Shown here one piece after another: positions 52,881 through 63,418 of a stretch of 64,000 bases of DNA. Each line of letters begins with the position of its first letter. Positions within the stretch are counted from its first letter, which is position 1. The stretch covers positions 42,081-106,080 of the forward strand of contig QCCN01000006.1 in the NCBI GenBank assembly GCA_003278925.1, read 5' to 3'. Source of the stretch: Prochlorococcus sp. AG-347-L17 (GTDB lineage: Bacteria; Cyanobacteriota; Cyanobacteriia; PCC-6307; Cyanobiaceae). Made by a program: the position numbers and the translations under genes. The notes below the pieces were generated by a model that was not told where the DNA came from, made no database searches, and worked only from the letters and a program-made list of their open reading frames with translations.

Positions 52881-53652
52881 AAAGTTAATTCAATACGGAT
52901 TTGAGACAAGGCGAGCATGGTGGTTCACAGCCACTGCAAGAACGAGAGCCAGATTCTCTCGAACTGTAATTGGTAGTCTTTGGTTAGGGATAGCAAATCT
53001 ATTATTTTCATTAGTTCTTGGTGGTGTATACGGAATAGTATTTAAAGTACCTGACATAACTCAATATTTTATCTATTTAGGATTAGGTTTTTCTATATGG
53101 GCAACATTAGGTGGAGCAATTAATTCATCTCCCTCTATTTTTGATCATAACTCATCTAACATATTGAATTCTAAGGTTCATCCAATATTTTATGTTTTAG
53201 AAGAATGGGCTTTTCAAATACAAACTTTTGTACAATCTTTTCTAATAATAATTATTTTCATAGCATTTTTATCCCCTAATATTCTTATTAATTTAATTAT
53301 TTTCTCTCCAATACATATTCTAAACTTATTTTTATTTATTTTTTGGCTACCATTATTAATTTGCCTAGCCGCAATTAGGTTTCAAGATTTATATCAATTA
53401 TTGCCAATAATAACTCAATTAATTTTTCTACTTTCACCAATTTTTTATACCGAAAAAAACCTTGGAGAATTAAAAATAATTGCAGATTTCAATCCAATTT
53501 ATCAAGTTCTTTCTCTATTAAGAAATTCATTAATAAATGGTGAATTACTTTTAACCCCAGCTTTTGGCTTACTAATTTTAAATTTTATAATGATATCTTT
53601 ATCTTTATTAGCTTTATCAAAATCAAAGAGGAATTTAGTTTTTTATATATAA
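52864..53652 (+). CDS. polysaccharide ABC exporter permease (Wzm/KpsM type)
   Basis: ABC-2 membrane protein with RTRARFSRTVIGSLWLGIANLLFSLVLG; overlaps the Wzt-type gene by 17 bp. Confidence 0.9.
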   Translation: MIQEVRKLIQYGFETRRAWWFTATARTRARFSRTVIGSLWLGIANLLFSLVLGGVYGIVFKVPDITQYFIYLGLGFSIWATLGGAINSSPSIFDHNSSNILNSKVHPIFYVLEEWAFQIQTFVQSFLIIIIFIAFLSPNILINLIIFSPIHILNLFLFIFWLPLLICLAAIRFQDLYQLLPIITQLIFLLSPIFYTEKNLGELKIIADFNPIYQVLSLLRNSLINGELLLTPAFGLLILNFIMISLSLLALSKSKRNLVFYI

Positions 53653-53655
53653 AAT

Positions 53656-55116
53656 TCAATTTTTTTCAAATTTGCAATTATCTAAAGCATTTTTAAAATA
53701 AATACTTTCTTTTGGTATTTTAGTTTTAAATTCCTTAGGAAATCCATCAACATATATATTTTTTTCATCAATATAACAAGTACTATAGACATATATATTT
53801 TTGTCGTAATCAGTTAAAATAAAATTACCTAATCTGGAAATTATTGAAATCATAATAGAAATAAATAAGATGGTGGTAAATAATTTTTTTTGAATTTTAA
53901 AAAAGGAATATTTAGAAAATTGTCCAAAATTAATATTTACTTGATTTATAGAAGATTTTAAATATTGACTATTAATAGTATTTGACAATAAAGTAAAAAT
54001 TATAACTGCATTGATTTGGTTTTGATATAAATAATACCTTTCTGGATAAGCGGAATTTGTAAACCCCGAAAGAAAATAAGCAAGTTCTGGAAAACGTGAA
54101 TAATAAAAAATTATTGTATTAGATATTATCAGTATTAATAAAAACAAATTAACTAATTCAATTGTTAAATTAGGCTTTTTTCTTTTTAAAAAATATCTAA
54201 AAGAGACTAAAAAAGTATCTAAATATAATATAAAATTGAACATCAATATTGTTAAAACTGCAGGAATCATTAAAAAATAAAATCCCAAATAATTATTATG
54301 GGTAAATAAAGAAGTAAAGGGTTCATTAAAGACTCGAATAAAAAACTCTGAATATTTGAAAAAATTCAAATTATTTATATTTTCTTCAATAATAGATCCA
54401 CTTCTATCTTTAATACTGAATAAATAAAATAAAAGAGTAATAATAGAAGAAATAATTATAATTTTATTTTTTATAAATAATTTTTTATCTAAGTAATTTG
54501 TCTTTATAACGACGAAAAAAATCTGAGATAATAAAACTAATATTGCGCAGATTGGGAACAAAAATGATGTTAAAAAGAAAATAATAAATATTAAATTAAA
54601 AAATTTATAACTTACTTTTTTTTCTTGATATCTATTATTTATTATGTAATAAAAAATATAGCAAAGAAGGTTAATTGTTAATAAAGGATAATACCAAACC
54701 AAATTATGTAAATTACCAAAAACCTCAAAATCTATGCTATTAGTTAATGGTACAAAACAAAAAACCGCCAAAAGTAATCTAATTTTTCTACTTAGAAAAT
54801 TATTAAGAAGATTTGAAATGGAAATTAAAAAAATTAAGAAATACGATAAAAAAGACTTTAAAATTGCAAACTGAGAAAGATTCTTAGCAATAGAAAGGCA
54901 TATAACCTGAGGCAATGAAGCGCCTAAAACTAAAAAATTAGATCTTGGGAACAGAGATTTATAAATATCCCCGCGTAAAAAATTATTTATCCAAGTAGCA
55001 TCCTCTCCATAAAGTAATTTATACGATTGCTGGTCGGTAAATACAAAAAAAATTAATAATAATAAAAGATAAAATTTATATGATTTATAAAAATTATTTA
55101 GCATTTTTAAATTCAA
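53656..55116 (-). CDS. multi-TM hypothetical protein (possible GT-C type)
   Basis: 486 aa, >10 hydrophobic segments; LLYGEDATWINNFLRGDIYKSLF acidic loop after TM1. Confidence 0.75.
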   Translation of the reverse strand: MNLKMLNNFYKSYKFYLLLLLIFFVFTDQQSYKLLYGEDATWINNFLRGDIYKSLFPRSNFLVLGASLPQVICLSIAKNLSQFAILKSFLSYFLIFLISISNLLNNFLSRKIRLLLAVFCFVPLTNSIDFEVFGNLHNLVWYYPLLTINLLCYIFYYIINNRYQEKKVSYKFFNLIFIIFFLTSFLFPICAILVLLSQIFFVVIKTNYLDKKLFIKNKIIIISSIITLLFYLFSIKDRSGSIIEENINNLNFFKYSEFFIRVFNEPFTSLFTHNNYLGFYFLMIPAVLTILMFNFILYLDTFLVSFRYFLKRKKPNLTIELVNLFLLILIISNTIIFYYSRFPELAYFLSGFTNSAYPERYYLYQNQINAVIIFTLLSNTINSQYLKSSINQVNINFGQFSKYSFFKIQKKLFTTILFISIMISIISRLGNFILTDYDKNIYVYSTCYIDEKNIYVDGFPKEFKTKIPKESIYFKNALDNCKFEKN

Positions 55117-55247
55117 CTTTTTTTAATATACCAATCCTTTGATCTATATCGAACTATGTAAATATAAATAAATCTTAAACCAAAAATCTTTTTTATTAAT
55201 ATTTTCTTATTCTAAAGATTCTTAAAAAACTATATTATGATTACAAA

Positions 55248-58200
55248 TTATTTATTAAATATTTTTTTGGGATCAAAAATTTGGCCTTGACATTTGGGAC
55301 AATTCAATAGGGGGCCTAAAGTATTATTATTCTTTTCTCTAGTCAAAGAGATTAATGATCTTGAAATTTCGTTTGCATTTGTTTTTGGTAAATTATAAAT
55401 ATTTTTATTCCTTATTGATAAATCCTTAGACTCATAAGTATTAGTGATAACATTTACGCCAAAAAGTGCCATTTCAATAGGCGGATAACTAGGGTGTGGA
55501 CTTTCCATTAACGAAATTCCAATACTTGCTTTTTTCATCAATTCTGCATATTTCTTAAGAGATAATTTATTTAATAATTCAGCATTTCTTATTCCACTAA
55601 TTAAATTTTTATCAAATTTTTCACCTACAAAATAAATTTTCCATAAATTAATATGATTTTGATCATCTACTTCCTGCCAATTAATTAAGCCTTTTTTAAT
55701 TAAATCAAAACAATTTCTTGGCGTTGATGGTCTTCCATAACAAATAATAATTTTCTCTTTTTTTGAATAATTATCATATTTTATTAACTCCCTTTTAAGT
55801 TTTTCATTCAATTCAAATGGGACATAATAAGAATCACTAAATTCAAATCTACTTATAAAGTAATTATAAAGCTCCTCTGAATTTATAATCGCAATAGTTT
55901 TAAGACCATTTTGATAAGTAGATTTTGCTATTGCAGAGATAGAACTATGAGGATAAAAGATTGGTTCATAATCCTGTATAAAGTAAACTAGTTTCTTAAA
56001 ATCATTAAAATACTTTTCTTGTTGATCAATTATTCGAAAACCTAGTTCTGCTGTCCACCATGCAGATCCAACATAAAAATCATCTTTTTTAATATCTAAA
56101 ACCCTATCGCTCATTATCTTAATTGGGATTATAGAAAAATAATTATTTTCTTTTCTACCTTTTCCTCCATTTATTACAAAATTTTTATCAAAATAATCAC
56201 TTACATAATTGACAGCCTTACATGAAACTAAGTCACTAGAGACTATAATTCTCACTTCATCAAATTTATTATGAATAATTAAACTTTTAAATAATCTTAA
56301 GGCTGTAGATATTCCGCCATATATCTTCTCTGGTTCCAAAGTAGGTATTATCAAATTAATCCTAGAACCATTATTATTATTCTTCTTGAAGATTACAGGG
56401 TATGTAATATTATCATTTTCAGGCAAAAATCCTTTAATTATTCTTTTAAATTCTGGTGAAAAGTATTTTTTGCAATAATCAATTAGATGATCAATCTTTC
56501 GAAAAGTGGGGACTCGCATTTTTTTTATTAATTTTGAAGAATCTTTTTCATAAGCAGGTTTTGTAATTGGAAGATAGTCATACCCATTACTTTTGCATAA
56601 GAAGAAAAACAATCTTTCAATGGCATGTGCTGTTGTCCCATCTTCTTGGCCTGCCTCTTCTTGGAACAAATCTTCATCAACATAATTTAGGATTTGCTTT
56701 ATAGAATCAAATTTAAACCACATCATTGAACCTGCTGGAAATAATAAAAAATCATTTACGTCAATATGTATATTTAGATCATTTAATATTGATGAAGCTG
56801 TTTTAAAATTATATCCCCAATTAATTCTATTTTTTATAATCTTTGGAAAATCTGGATAAACTATACCAATTTTTGTTTTTTCTAAAATTTCAATTATTGA
56901 TAAAACATTTTTTTGATTAAATATAAGTTTAGACAAAGTATCTTTACCCCAATCTTTTAAAGCCTCTTCATGAGGAGATTTTTTTGTATGAATATGCAAA
57001 ATTGGCAAATTTGTATTTTTTAGATTCTTAAGTTCTTTTAAAAAGGGAAGTATATCTCTGCCTTTATTTGGATGAATATTAACTTCAAAATCAAGATGGT
57101 TTTCTATACAAAAATCATTTATCTTTCTTTTCTTTTCTTCATCATCTGTAGTTACTACTAATTTGAATAGAATATTAAGTGCAATTAATTTTTTTATATG
57201 ATTAATACCTAAATCAGAATAAAAAGCATGAAGAATACATATATATTTAATTTCTCTAGTATTGCTTAAACTTAAATCTTGAATATCTAAAGCTATAGGT
57301 CTAAAGATAAAATATGGGGGATAATTTAAATCTTTTTCTTCTTTAATATTTTCGTATTCTTTATATAATATTCTTTCTTCAAGTTTACCTCTACTTTGGA
57401 TATGCGAATTTATATCATCGAGAACTTGATTATTAAGATAATTTTTATTTTTTATTTTGTTAGTATCAACAAAATTTTCCTCAAAGAGCTTTAATTTAAT
57501 AAATGGGAAAGATTCCCCTAAAAGCATTTCCCATTGGTTTATCAAAATATTTTTTTTGTAGTTTGAAAATTTATAAAGCGTATCAATTGTATAACCCTTA
57601 TATTTTAGAAAATGAGACATCCCAATTTCACCATCTCTAATAATTTCATTTTTATCTAAGTTGTGTGAATCGTATTTAAAGTTTTCTAATACTCCTTTTT
57701 TTATCGCAGATTCTTTAAATGTAAAAAAGTAACTTTGATTATGATTTAATACTTCATTATTTTCAGTAAGAAAAATTATATCTTTCTTAGAATCATTAAT
57801 CTTACGCTTTAATTTTTTTAGAAGTTTTATATCATAATTTATTAAACAAATACTATCATTAGTAAGCGTAATTGATTTAGCAATATTTAAATTATTAAAA
57901 ACACTTATTGCATTTGACCAACTTCCAAAGTCAAAACCTAAATTATTTCTTATCAATTCAATATCACTTTCATTACTAATATTTTGATCATAAAAATCGA
58001 TATCACTACAGGCTATTATTAATAGAACTTTATACCCTGCTGACTTATAAGCTTTTATTAAATTCTTTTGAAATTCTGAAAGTTTATCTTCATTACAATA
58101 AACAGCTAATAATAAAACTTCATCCTGATTACTAATTTTATTATTTTTATTAATGTAAAAATAATTCTCTATATTTAATTGCTGATTTTTAAATCCAAAA

Positions 58201-58382
58201 AAATCTTCAGCTTTTTTGACAAAATAATCTTCTTTACTAAATTCAAAATTCCCTTTTTTTTTAAATTCTGAATTTTGTTGATATAACATTTTAAACAGCT
58301 TAAAAACTGTATTAATATTTTTAATAGAACTATTTATTAAATATTTAATTATTTTTCTATGTGAATTTAGTTCTTGATCCAT
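55248..58382 (-). CDS. large RgpF-like / GT4 fusion glycosyltransferase
   Basis: RgpF-like segments (SITLTNDSICLINYD..., ILHAFYSDLG...VNIHPNKGRDILPFLKEL...LHIHTKKSPH) and C-terminal GT4-like half (RINLIIPTLEPEKIYGGISTALRL...GISLMESPHPSYPPIEMALFGVNVITN). Confidence 0.82.
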   Translation of the reverse strand: MDQELNSHRKIIKYLINSSIKNINTVFKLFKMLYQQNSEFKKKGNFEFSKEDYFVKKAEDFFGFKNQQLNIENYFYINKNNKISNQDEVLLLAVYCNEDKLSEFQKNLIKAYKSAGYKVLLIIACSDIDFYDQNISNESDIELIRNNLGFDFGSWSNAISVFNNLNIAKSITLTNDSICLINYDIKLLKKLKRKINDSKKDIIFLTENNEVLNHNQSYFFTFKESAIKKGVLENFKYDSHNLDKNEIIRDGEIGMSHFLKYKGYTIDTLYKFSNYKKNILINQWEMLLGESFPFIKLKLFEENFVDTNKIKNKNYLNNQVLDDINSHIQSRGKLEERILYKEYENIKEEKDLNYPPYFIFRPIALDIQDLSLSNTREIKYICILHAFYSDLGINHIKKLIALNILFKLVVTTDDEEKKRKINDFCIENHLDFEVNIHPNKGRDILPFLKELKNLKNTNLPILHIHTKKSPHEEALKDWGKDTLSKLIFNQKNVLSIIEILEKTKIGIVYPDFPKIIKNRINWGYNFKTASSILNDLNIHIDVNDFLLFPAGSMMWFKFDSIKQILNYVDEDLFQEEAGQEDGTTAHAIERLFFFLCKSNGYDYLPITKPAYEKDSSKLIKKMRVPTFRKIDHLIDYCKKYFSPEFKRIIKGFLPENDNITYPVIFKKNNNNGSRINLIIPTLEPEKIYGGISTALRLFKSLIIHNKFDEVRIIVSSDLVSCKAVNYVSDYFDKNFVINGGKGRKENNYFSIIPIKIMSDRVLDIKKDDFYVGSAWWTAELGFRIIDQQEKYFNDFKKLVYFIQDYEPIFYPHSSISAIAKSTYQNGLKTIAIINSEELYNYFISRFEFSDSYYVPFELNEKLKRELIKYDNYSKKEKIIICYGRPSTPRNCFDLIKKGLINWQEVDDQNHINLWKIYFVGEKFDKNLISGIRNAELLNKLSLKKYAELMKKASIGISLMESPHPSYPPIEMALFGVNVITNTYESKDLSIRNKNIYNLPKTNANEISRSLISLTREKNNNTLGPLLNCPKCQGQIFDPKKIFNK

Positions 58383-58557
58383 TGATTTATTTATAAAAAC
58401 TCAATCCATTATTTATTTAAATTTTTTTAAATATAACATGTCATAATATACCAAGAATTATATTATAGGTAATTAATGTTGCAAAGATTTAAAAATAAAT
58501 AAAATTTTATATATTGATTAGTAATAATAAAGTAAAAGTTCATTAATTTATAGTTTT

Positions 58558-60132
58558 ATGGGCCTAAAAATAACTACTAATAATGAATTAAAAAATTTAG
58601 CTTATTCAATTTTTATTATCTCATTCATATCTTTAAATCTTTTTTTAACACTTAAGTTTTTTGTTAATTTACATGCAGCTATTTTTGAAGAGCCCTCCAA
58701 TATTCTTTTTTGGGATGATTGGAGCATAACAAGTAATGATTTTCTTCAATCAATTATTAAAAAGCATAATGAGCACCAACTTAGTATCCCGATAGCACTG
58801 TCTTGGTTAAGTTATAAATTTAGTGGTTTGCCTGGTGGTTTTAACTTATTGTTATCAAGTTGTTTTAGACTAATTTGCTTAGTTTTTTATTTTTTAAGTA
58901 TAAAAAAGATATGTGGAATCAAATTTCAAAGAGGATTCAATATTAATTCACTTACGGTTACTTTTTTCTCCATAATTATAGGTATCATTTTCTTAAATTA
59001 TCCAATATCTTATAGAACATTGAATTGGGGATTTATGCTTCACTGGTATATACCTTTATTAATTTTATTCACAAATGGATATTTAGTTTTTTCTAGTAAT
59101 ATTAATTTAAAGTTATTTATAAAAACTTATTTTTTAGTCTTTGTATCTTTTTTTTCAGGAAGCCAATGGATAATTTGCTTAAGTGCATTGTCAATATTAT
59201 TTTTCATGAAATCATTAACTAATAAATTTAATTTATTAATCAATGCAATATTTTCTATTATTTCTCTATTAGTAATAGACTCTCTGGCAGGCAATAGTTC
59301 AACGCTAACTATAGATAAATTATTAAGTTTCAAATTTAGTTTTCTAATAGGAATTATTTGGCATACCTTTAATTTAAGTTTACCTTTTTTAGTTATATTA
59401 ATACTTATTTTTATTTTTAATTCAATATCAGATAACAAATTAAAGGAAATATTATTAGATTCTCATTTTCAATTTTCAACTTATATTTTTTCAGCAGGAA
59501 TAGTTTTTTCAATAATTGTAACTTTAGCTAGAGGTAGCAATTCAGATGCAAATATTTTTTCACCTTCATATCCTACATATACTGGATTACTTCCATTATC
59601 TCTTTTTACTTTCATTTTATTCCAAATGAATAAAAAAACAATTTTTGACGTTATTGGAAAAATTTATTTTATAATAGTTAGTCTGTTTTTTACTTTTTCA
59701 TTATCTAGCAAGTTCTATTTACAGAAAATTGGAATTATCAAACAAGAAAGATATTGGCAAACTTATTCTTTCGCATGTCGAATTATTGGATATGATTTCA
59801 TAAAAAAAGGATATGATGTAAAATTTGATCCATCCTGTGGCCAAACATATCCCTCTGATAAAAAAGTTTTTACTAATATGGGTAATCCAGTTTTCAATAA
59901 TGGATTTGAACAGATTATTATTGATTCAAATATAAGTACTGACAAAAAGTATAGGCTAATTAAGGTTCCCATATTAAGATTTGTTCCTTTCATAACAAAA
60001 TTAAAAATAAAAGAAATAAATAATGATTTTTTTAAAAAAGAATCTTATATAAATATTATCCCTGAGAAGGCTTCAGGGATTAAAAATAAAAGTGTAAAAA
60101 TAGCAATAGAAAACCATAAATATATTCAGTAA
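58558..60132 (+). CDS. multi-TM hypothetical protein with HNEH motif (possible GT-C type)
   Basis: FWDDWSITSNDFLQSIIKKHNEHQLSIPIALSWL; many TMs. Confidence 0.75.
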   Translation: MGLKITTNNELKNLAYSIFIISFISLNLFLTLKFFVNLHAAIFEEPSNILFWDDWSITSNDFLQSIIKKHNEHQLSIPIALSWLSYKFSGLPGGFNLLLSSCFRLICLVFYFLSIKKICGIKFQRGFNINSLTVTFFSIIIGIIFLNYPISYRTLNWGFMLHWYIPLLILFTNGYLVFSSNINLKLFIKTYFLVFVSFFSGSQWIICLSALSILFFMKSLTNKFNLLINAIFSIISLLVIDSLAGNSSTLTIDKLLSFKFSFLIGIIWHTFNLSLPFLVILILIFIFNSISDNKLKEILLDSHFQFSTYIFSAGIVFSIIVTLARGSNSDANIFSPSYPTYTGLLPLSLFTFILFQMNKKTIFDVIGKIYFIIVSLFFTFSLSSKFYLQKIGIIKQERYWQTYSFACRIIGYDFIKKGYDVKFDPSCGQTYPSDKKVFTNMGNPVFNNGFEQIIIDSNISTDKKYRLIKVPILRFVPFITKLKIKEINNDFFKKESYINIIPEKASGIKNKSVKIAIENHKYIQ

Positions 60133-60157
60133 TTTTTCAAAAAATTATTTTTTAGGT

Positions 60158-61861
60158 TTGAACATAATGTCTGTGCATAGATTAAAAAAATTAAATAATT
60201 TTTTGTTTAATAGAAAAGTTTTTTCATATAAAACTTTTATTTTTTTAATAATTTCTCTACTTATTATTGTAATAATATGGAGCTTTACTAATCTTTTTTA
60301 TTTATCTACTATTCATTGGATAAAACCAACTTTATATGCAGATAGTTATAGATTAGTTGAGCAAGGTAATGAAGATTCCTTATTAAAATGGATATTTAGT
60401 CAACATAATGAGCATAGAATAGTGATTTCAAAATTATCTGTTCTAATAGAAAGAAATATATTCAAAATTGCTCCAGGACAGTCTGCTCTTTTCCAAAACT
60501 TATCTTTGGTTTTATTATCAGGAGGTATTTGGACACTAATAAATATATATTTATTTAAAAACAAGACAATAAAGCTTATATGTACTTTTTCAGGAATTGT
60601 AATTTTAGTCCATCCTTGGCAGTGGCAAAACTTTATTTGGGAATTTCAGGTTCCCTGGTTTTTAACTAATAGTTTAGTTTTGCTGGGAGGATTAATTTTA
60701 GTTGGAGAATATAAACCAAAATCTAATTTAAATTTGAAATCTACATTAATATTTTTAATTCCTTGGCTATCTATATTTAGCACTGGGCAAGGAATCGCAG
60801 TCTCATTTGCTCTCTCTATAAGTTCATTAATAAAAGATATCCGTCTTGGTTTTGTATCTATCATCTCTTCATTTTTCTCATTATTGACATTTTTTTATTT
60901 TTTGAATTATTCAAAACCTGGATTTCATCCATCATATAAATTTGATTTAAAATTTTTCTTTGGAATGCTTTTTGGAGGAATATGGCATGGATTGTTTGTA
61001 TTAATTATAATTGCTATTCTCAGTTTCTTTATTGCAAGGCCAACCATTCACAAAGATAAATTACCGATATTACTATTACCTTGTATTTTTAGTGCTGGTT
61101 TTGCTTTTATGACAACTTTATCCAGATCTGATTTTGGTTTAAGAGTTGCAGGTAGTTCAAGATATACTACACACACTCTTATGATGGGTCTTTCTGCAAT
61201 TTTATTACTTGGAATAATTGCAGAAAGCAGAAAAAATAAAATATATAAACCTCTTATAGGAATTTCAACTTTATTAATAACTCTTGGAGGTTTCCCGCAG
61301 AGTCAAATTTTTAGAAATTTCAGAGGTGATTCATTCATTAAAATTTGGGATAAGATGTATGAATTAAGTGCGAAAAATAGGGAGAATTTTCTTTGTATAT
61401 CCGATCAAATCGCTTTTCAGAAAAAGGGAATAGATGTTCTTTGTAATGCTGCACCACACCATAAAGACTTAGCACCTGCTTATTTAAAAAATGAACTTAT
61501 TGTAAAACCACTTGGATGGCATAAATTATTAACATTAAAAGAATTATATAATAAAAAAAACCAAATAAAAATATATCATCAATTTAATAAGATAGATTTT
61601 AATCCAAAAAAAGGGGTACAAATCAGCGGTAGGATTATTGGCAAGAGTAGAAACAGACTAAATGAAAAAATATATCTTGTAGCAAATTATTCTGATTCAA
61701 AAAAGATTATTTTTCTTGCTAGCCATAAAAATATTGATAATAAAATTAATTATAATTTTCATAAATTTTTTCCCAGTAAGTATTTTAGTGAAAATCTTAA
61801 AAATATAACAATAGAAACGAGAAATAGTTCCAAATTAATTTGGAGGAATAATGATTCATAA
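60158..61861 (+). CDS. multi-TM hypothetical protein with HNEH motif, paralogous to the preceding gene
   Basis: YADSYRLVEQGNEDSLLKWIFSQHNEHRIVISKLSVL; many TMs; hydrophilic C-terminus. Confidence 0.75.
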   Translation: MNIMSVHRLKKLNNFLFNRKVFSYKTFIFLIISLLIIVIIWSFTNLFYLSTIHWIKPTLYADSYRLVEQGNEDSLLKWIFSQHNEHRIVISKLSVLIERNIFKIAPGQSALFQNLSLVLLSGGIWTLINIYLFKNKTIKLICTFSGIVILVHPWQWQNFIWEFQVPWFLTNSLVLLGGLILVGEYKPKSNLNLKSTLIFLIPWLSIFSTGQGIAVSFALSISSLIKDIRLGFVSIISSFFSLLTFFYFLNYSKPGFHPSYKFDLKFFFGMLFGGIWHGLFVLIIIAILSFFIARPTIHKDKLPILLLPCIFSAGFAFMTTLSRSDFGLRVAGSSRYTTHTLMMGLSAILLLGIIAESRKNKIYKPLIGISTLLITLGGFPQSQIFRNFRGDSFIKIWDKMYELSAKNRENFLCISDQIAFQKKGIDVLCNAAPHHKDLAPAYLKNELIVKPLGWHKLLTLKELYNKKNQIKIYHQFNKIDFNPKKGVQISGRIIGKSRNRLNEKIYLVANYSDSKKIIFLASHKNIDNKINYNFHKFFPSKYFSENLKNITIETRNSSKLIWRNNDS

Positions 61862-61939
61862 ATTTTAATATTAGATAAATTTTCAAATAAAAAATGTAAG
61901 TCATAATATCTCAAAAATATAATATTATTAAGTTAATTC

Positions 61940-62749
61940 ATGTTTTATATGACAAGAAAATTTATTAAGAAAGGTGCCATTTTTATTTTGGCTTATAACT
62001 GCGCTCCCCAATTAAAAAGGGTAATAAATTCATTAAATAATAAAGCAGATTTACTTATAGAAAGAGGATGGCAAAGCATTTATTTTGTGAATAACAAAAG
62101 TACGGATAAAACATTATCTATAATGAAAGATAGTCTTCAAGAACTTAAAAAGAATAATTTTAATTGCTCAATAATAAATAATCGCAAAAACTATGGACTT
62201 GGAGGGAGTCATAAAGTTTCTTTCTACGCAGCGGAGAAATTTAAATTTACACATGCTTGCATTTTTCATGGAGATGATCAAGCTGATTTAAATGATTTAA
62301 TTGATATTCCTGAAAACCTTTATAAAAATGATTGCATACTTGGAAGCAGATTCTCAAAAGGGTCAAAATTAAATGGCTATTCATCAGCGAGAATTATTGG
62401 CAATTTATTTTTTAATTTATTATTTTCTATTGTTCTTAAAAGAAAAATATATGACTTAGGCAGTGGATTAAATGTTTTTAGTGAAAAAGTATTCAAAGAT
62501 AGAAAAATTGTTCTATTTCCGGATGGAATGTACTTTAATCAGTCTCTTCTAATTCTTATTGCTAAGTACTATGATTATGAATATTTCCCTATTAGTTGGA
62601 GTGAAAAAGATCAGGTTTCAAATGTAAGAAATTTTAAAATGGGTATTGATACTTTGAGAAATTTATTTTCTGAAAAATTAAAAATAGGTTTAAGTAACAG
62701 ATCACTTTATAATGAAGCTGAAGATTATACTTTTGATTTAATTAAATAA
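61940..62749 (+). CDS. GT2 family glycosyltransferase (polyprenyl-phosphate sugar transferase-like)
   Basis: AIFILAYNCAPQLKRVINSL...FVNNKSTDKT...HGDDQADL...GSRFSKGS. Confidence 0.88.
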   Translation: MFYMTRKFIKKGAIFILAYNCAPQLKRVINSLNNKADLLIERGWQSIYFVNNKSTDKTLSIMKDSLQELKKNNFNCSIINNRKNYGLGGSHKVSFYAAEKFKFTHACIFHGDDQADLNDLIDIPENLYKNDCILGSRFSKGSKLNGYSSARIIGNLFFNLLFSIVLKRKIYDLGSGLNVFSEKVFKDRKIVLFPDGMYFNQSLLILIAKYYDYEYFPISWSEKDQVSNVRNFKMGIDTLRNLFSEKLKIGLSNRSLYNEAEDYTFDLIK

Positions 62750-63418
62750 ATGAATAGTAATACTATTATTCTTTTAGCAAATGGCAAGGGGACAAGATTT
62801 AAATCTAATTTTAATGATATTCCAAAACCTCTTATCAAATACAAAGACAAAGAATTAATAACTTGGAGTTTAAAAGCTTTAAAAACCATAATTCCTAAGT
62901 CTTGGGATAACACTATAGTTGTTTCAAAGTATTCTTCGGTTAGAGAATTTATAATTAAAAAATTTAATTTTAGAGTTTTTGATCCTGGAGAGACCAATTC
63001 GCCTGCAGAAACTATCTTAAAATCTAAAAAACTTTGGGAAGGATCAAAAATCTTATATACATTAGACTGTGATGTATATTTTGAAGCGCAAAATCTTTAT
63101 AAAATATCTCCTTATACCTTGTATACAGTTAATTCAAGTTCTGAAAATTTCTCATACGTAAAATTAGCTCAAAATGGAACAGTAAATTATATTAAAGAAA
63201 AAGAAGTAATATCAAACCAAGCAATAGTTGGGTTTTATTCTTTTGATACAGAAAAACTAAAATCACTTTTTAAAGATAAAAAATATATTGAATTATCATC
63301 TACAAGGGAAGTTTTTCTATCTGATATTGTTAGAGACCAAATCAAGAAAGGAATAAAGTACTCTACAAGTTTTGTCAAAAATTATAAATCATTAGGTACT
63401 CCAATTGATTTAGAATAA
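62750..63418 (+). CDS. sugar/alditol nucleotidyltransferase-like protein
   Basis: TIILLANGKGTRFKSNFNDIPKPLIKYKDKELI N-terminal nucleotidyltransferase motif. Confidence 0.82.
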   Translation: MNSNTIILLANGKGTRFKSNFNDIPKPLIKYKDKELITWSLKALKTIIPKSWDNTIVVSKYSSVREFIIKKFNFRVFDPGETNSPAETILKSKKLWEGSKILYTLDCDVYFEAQNLYKISPYTLYTVNSSSENFSYVKLAQNGTVNYIKEKEVISNQAIVGFYSFDTEKLKSLFKDKKYIELSSTREVFLSDIVRDQIKKGIKYSTSFVKNYKSLGTPIDLE

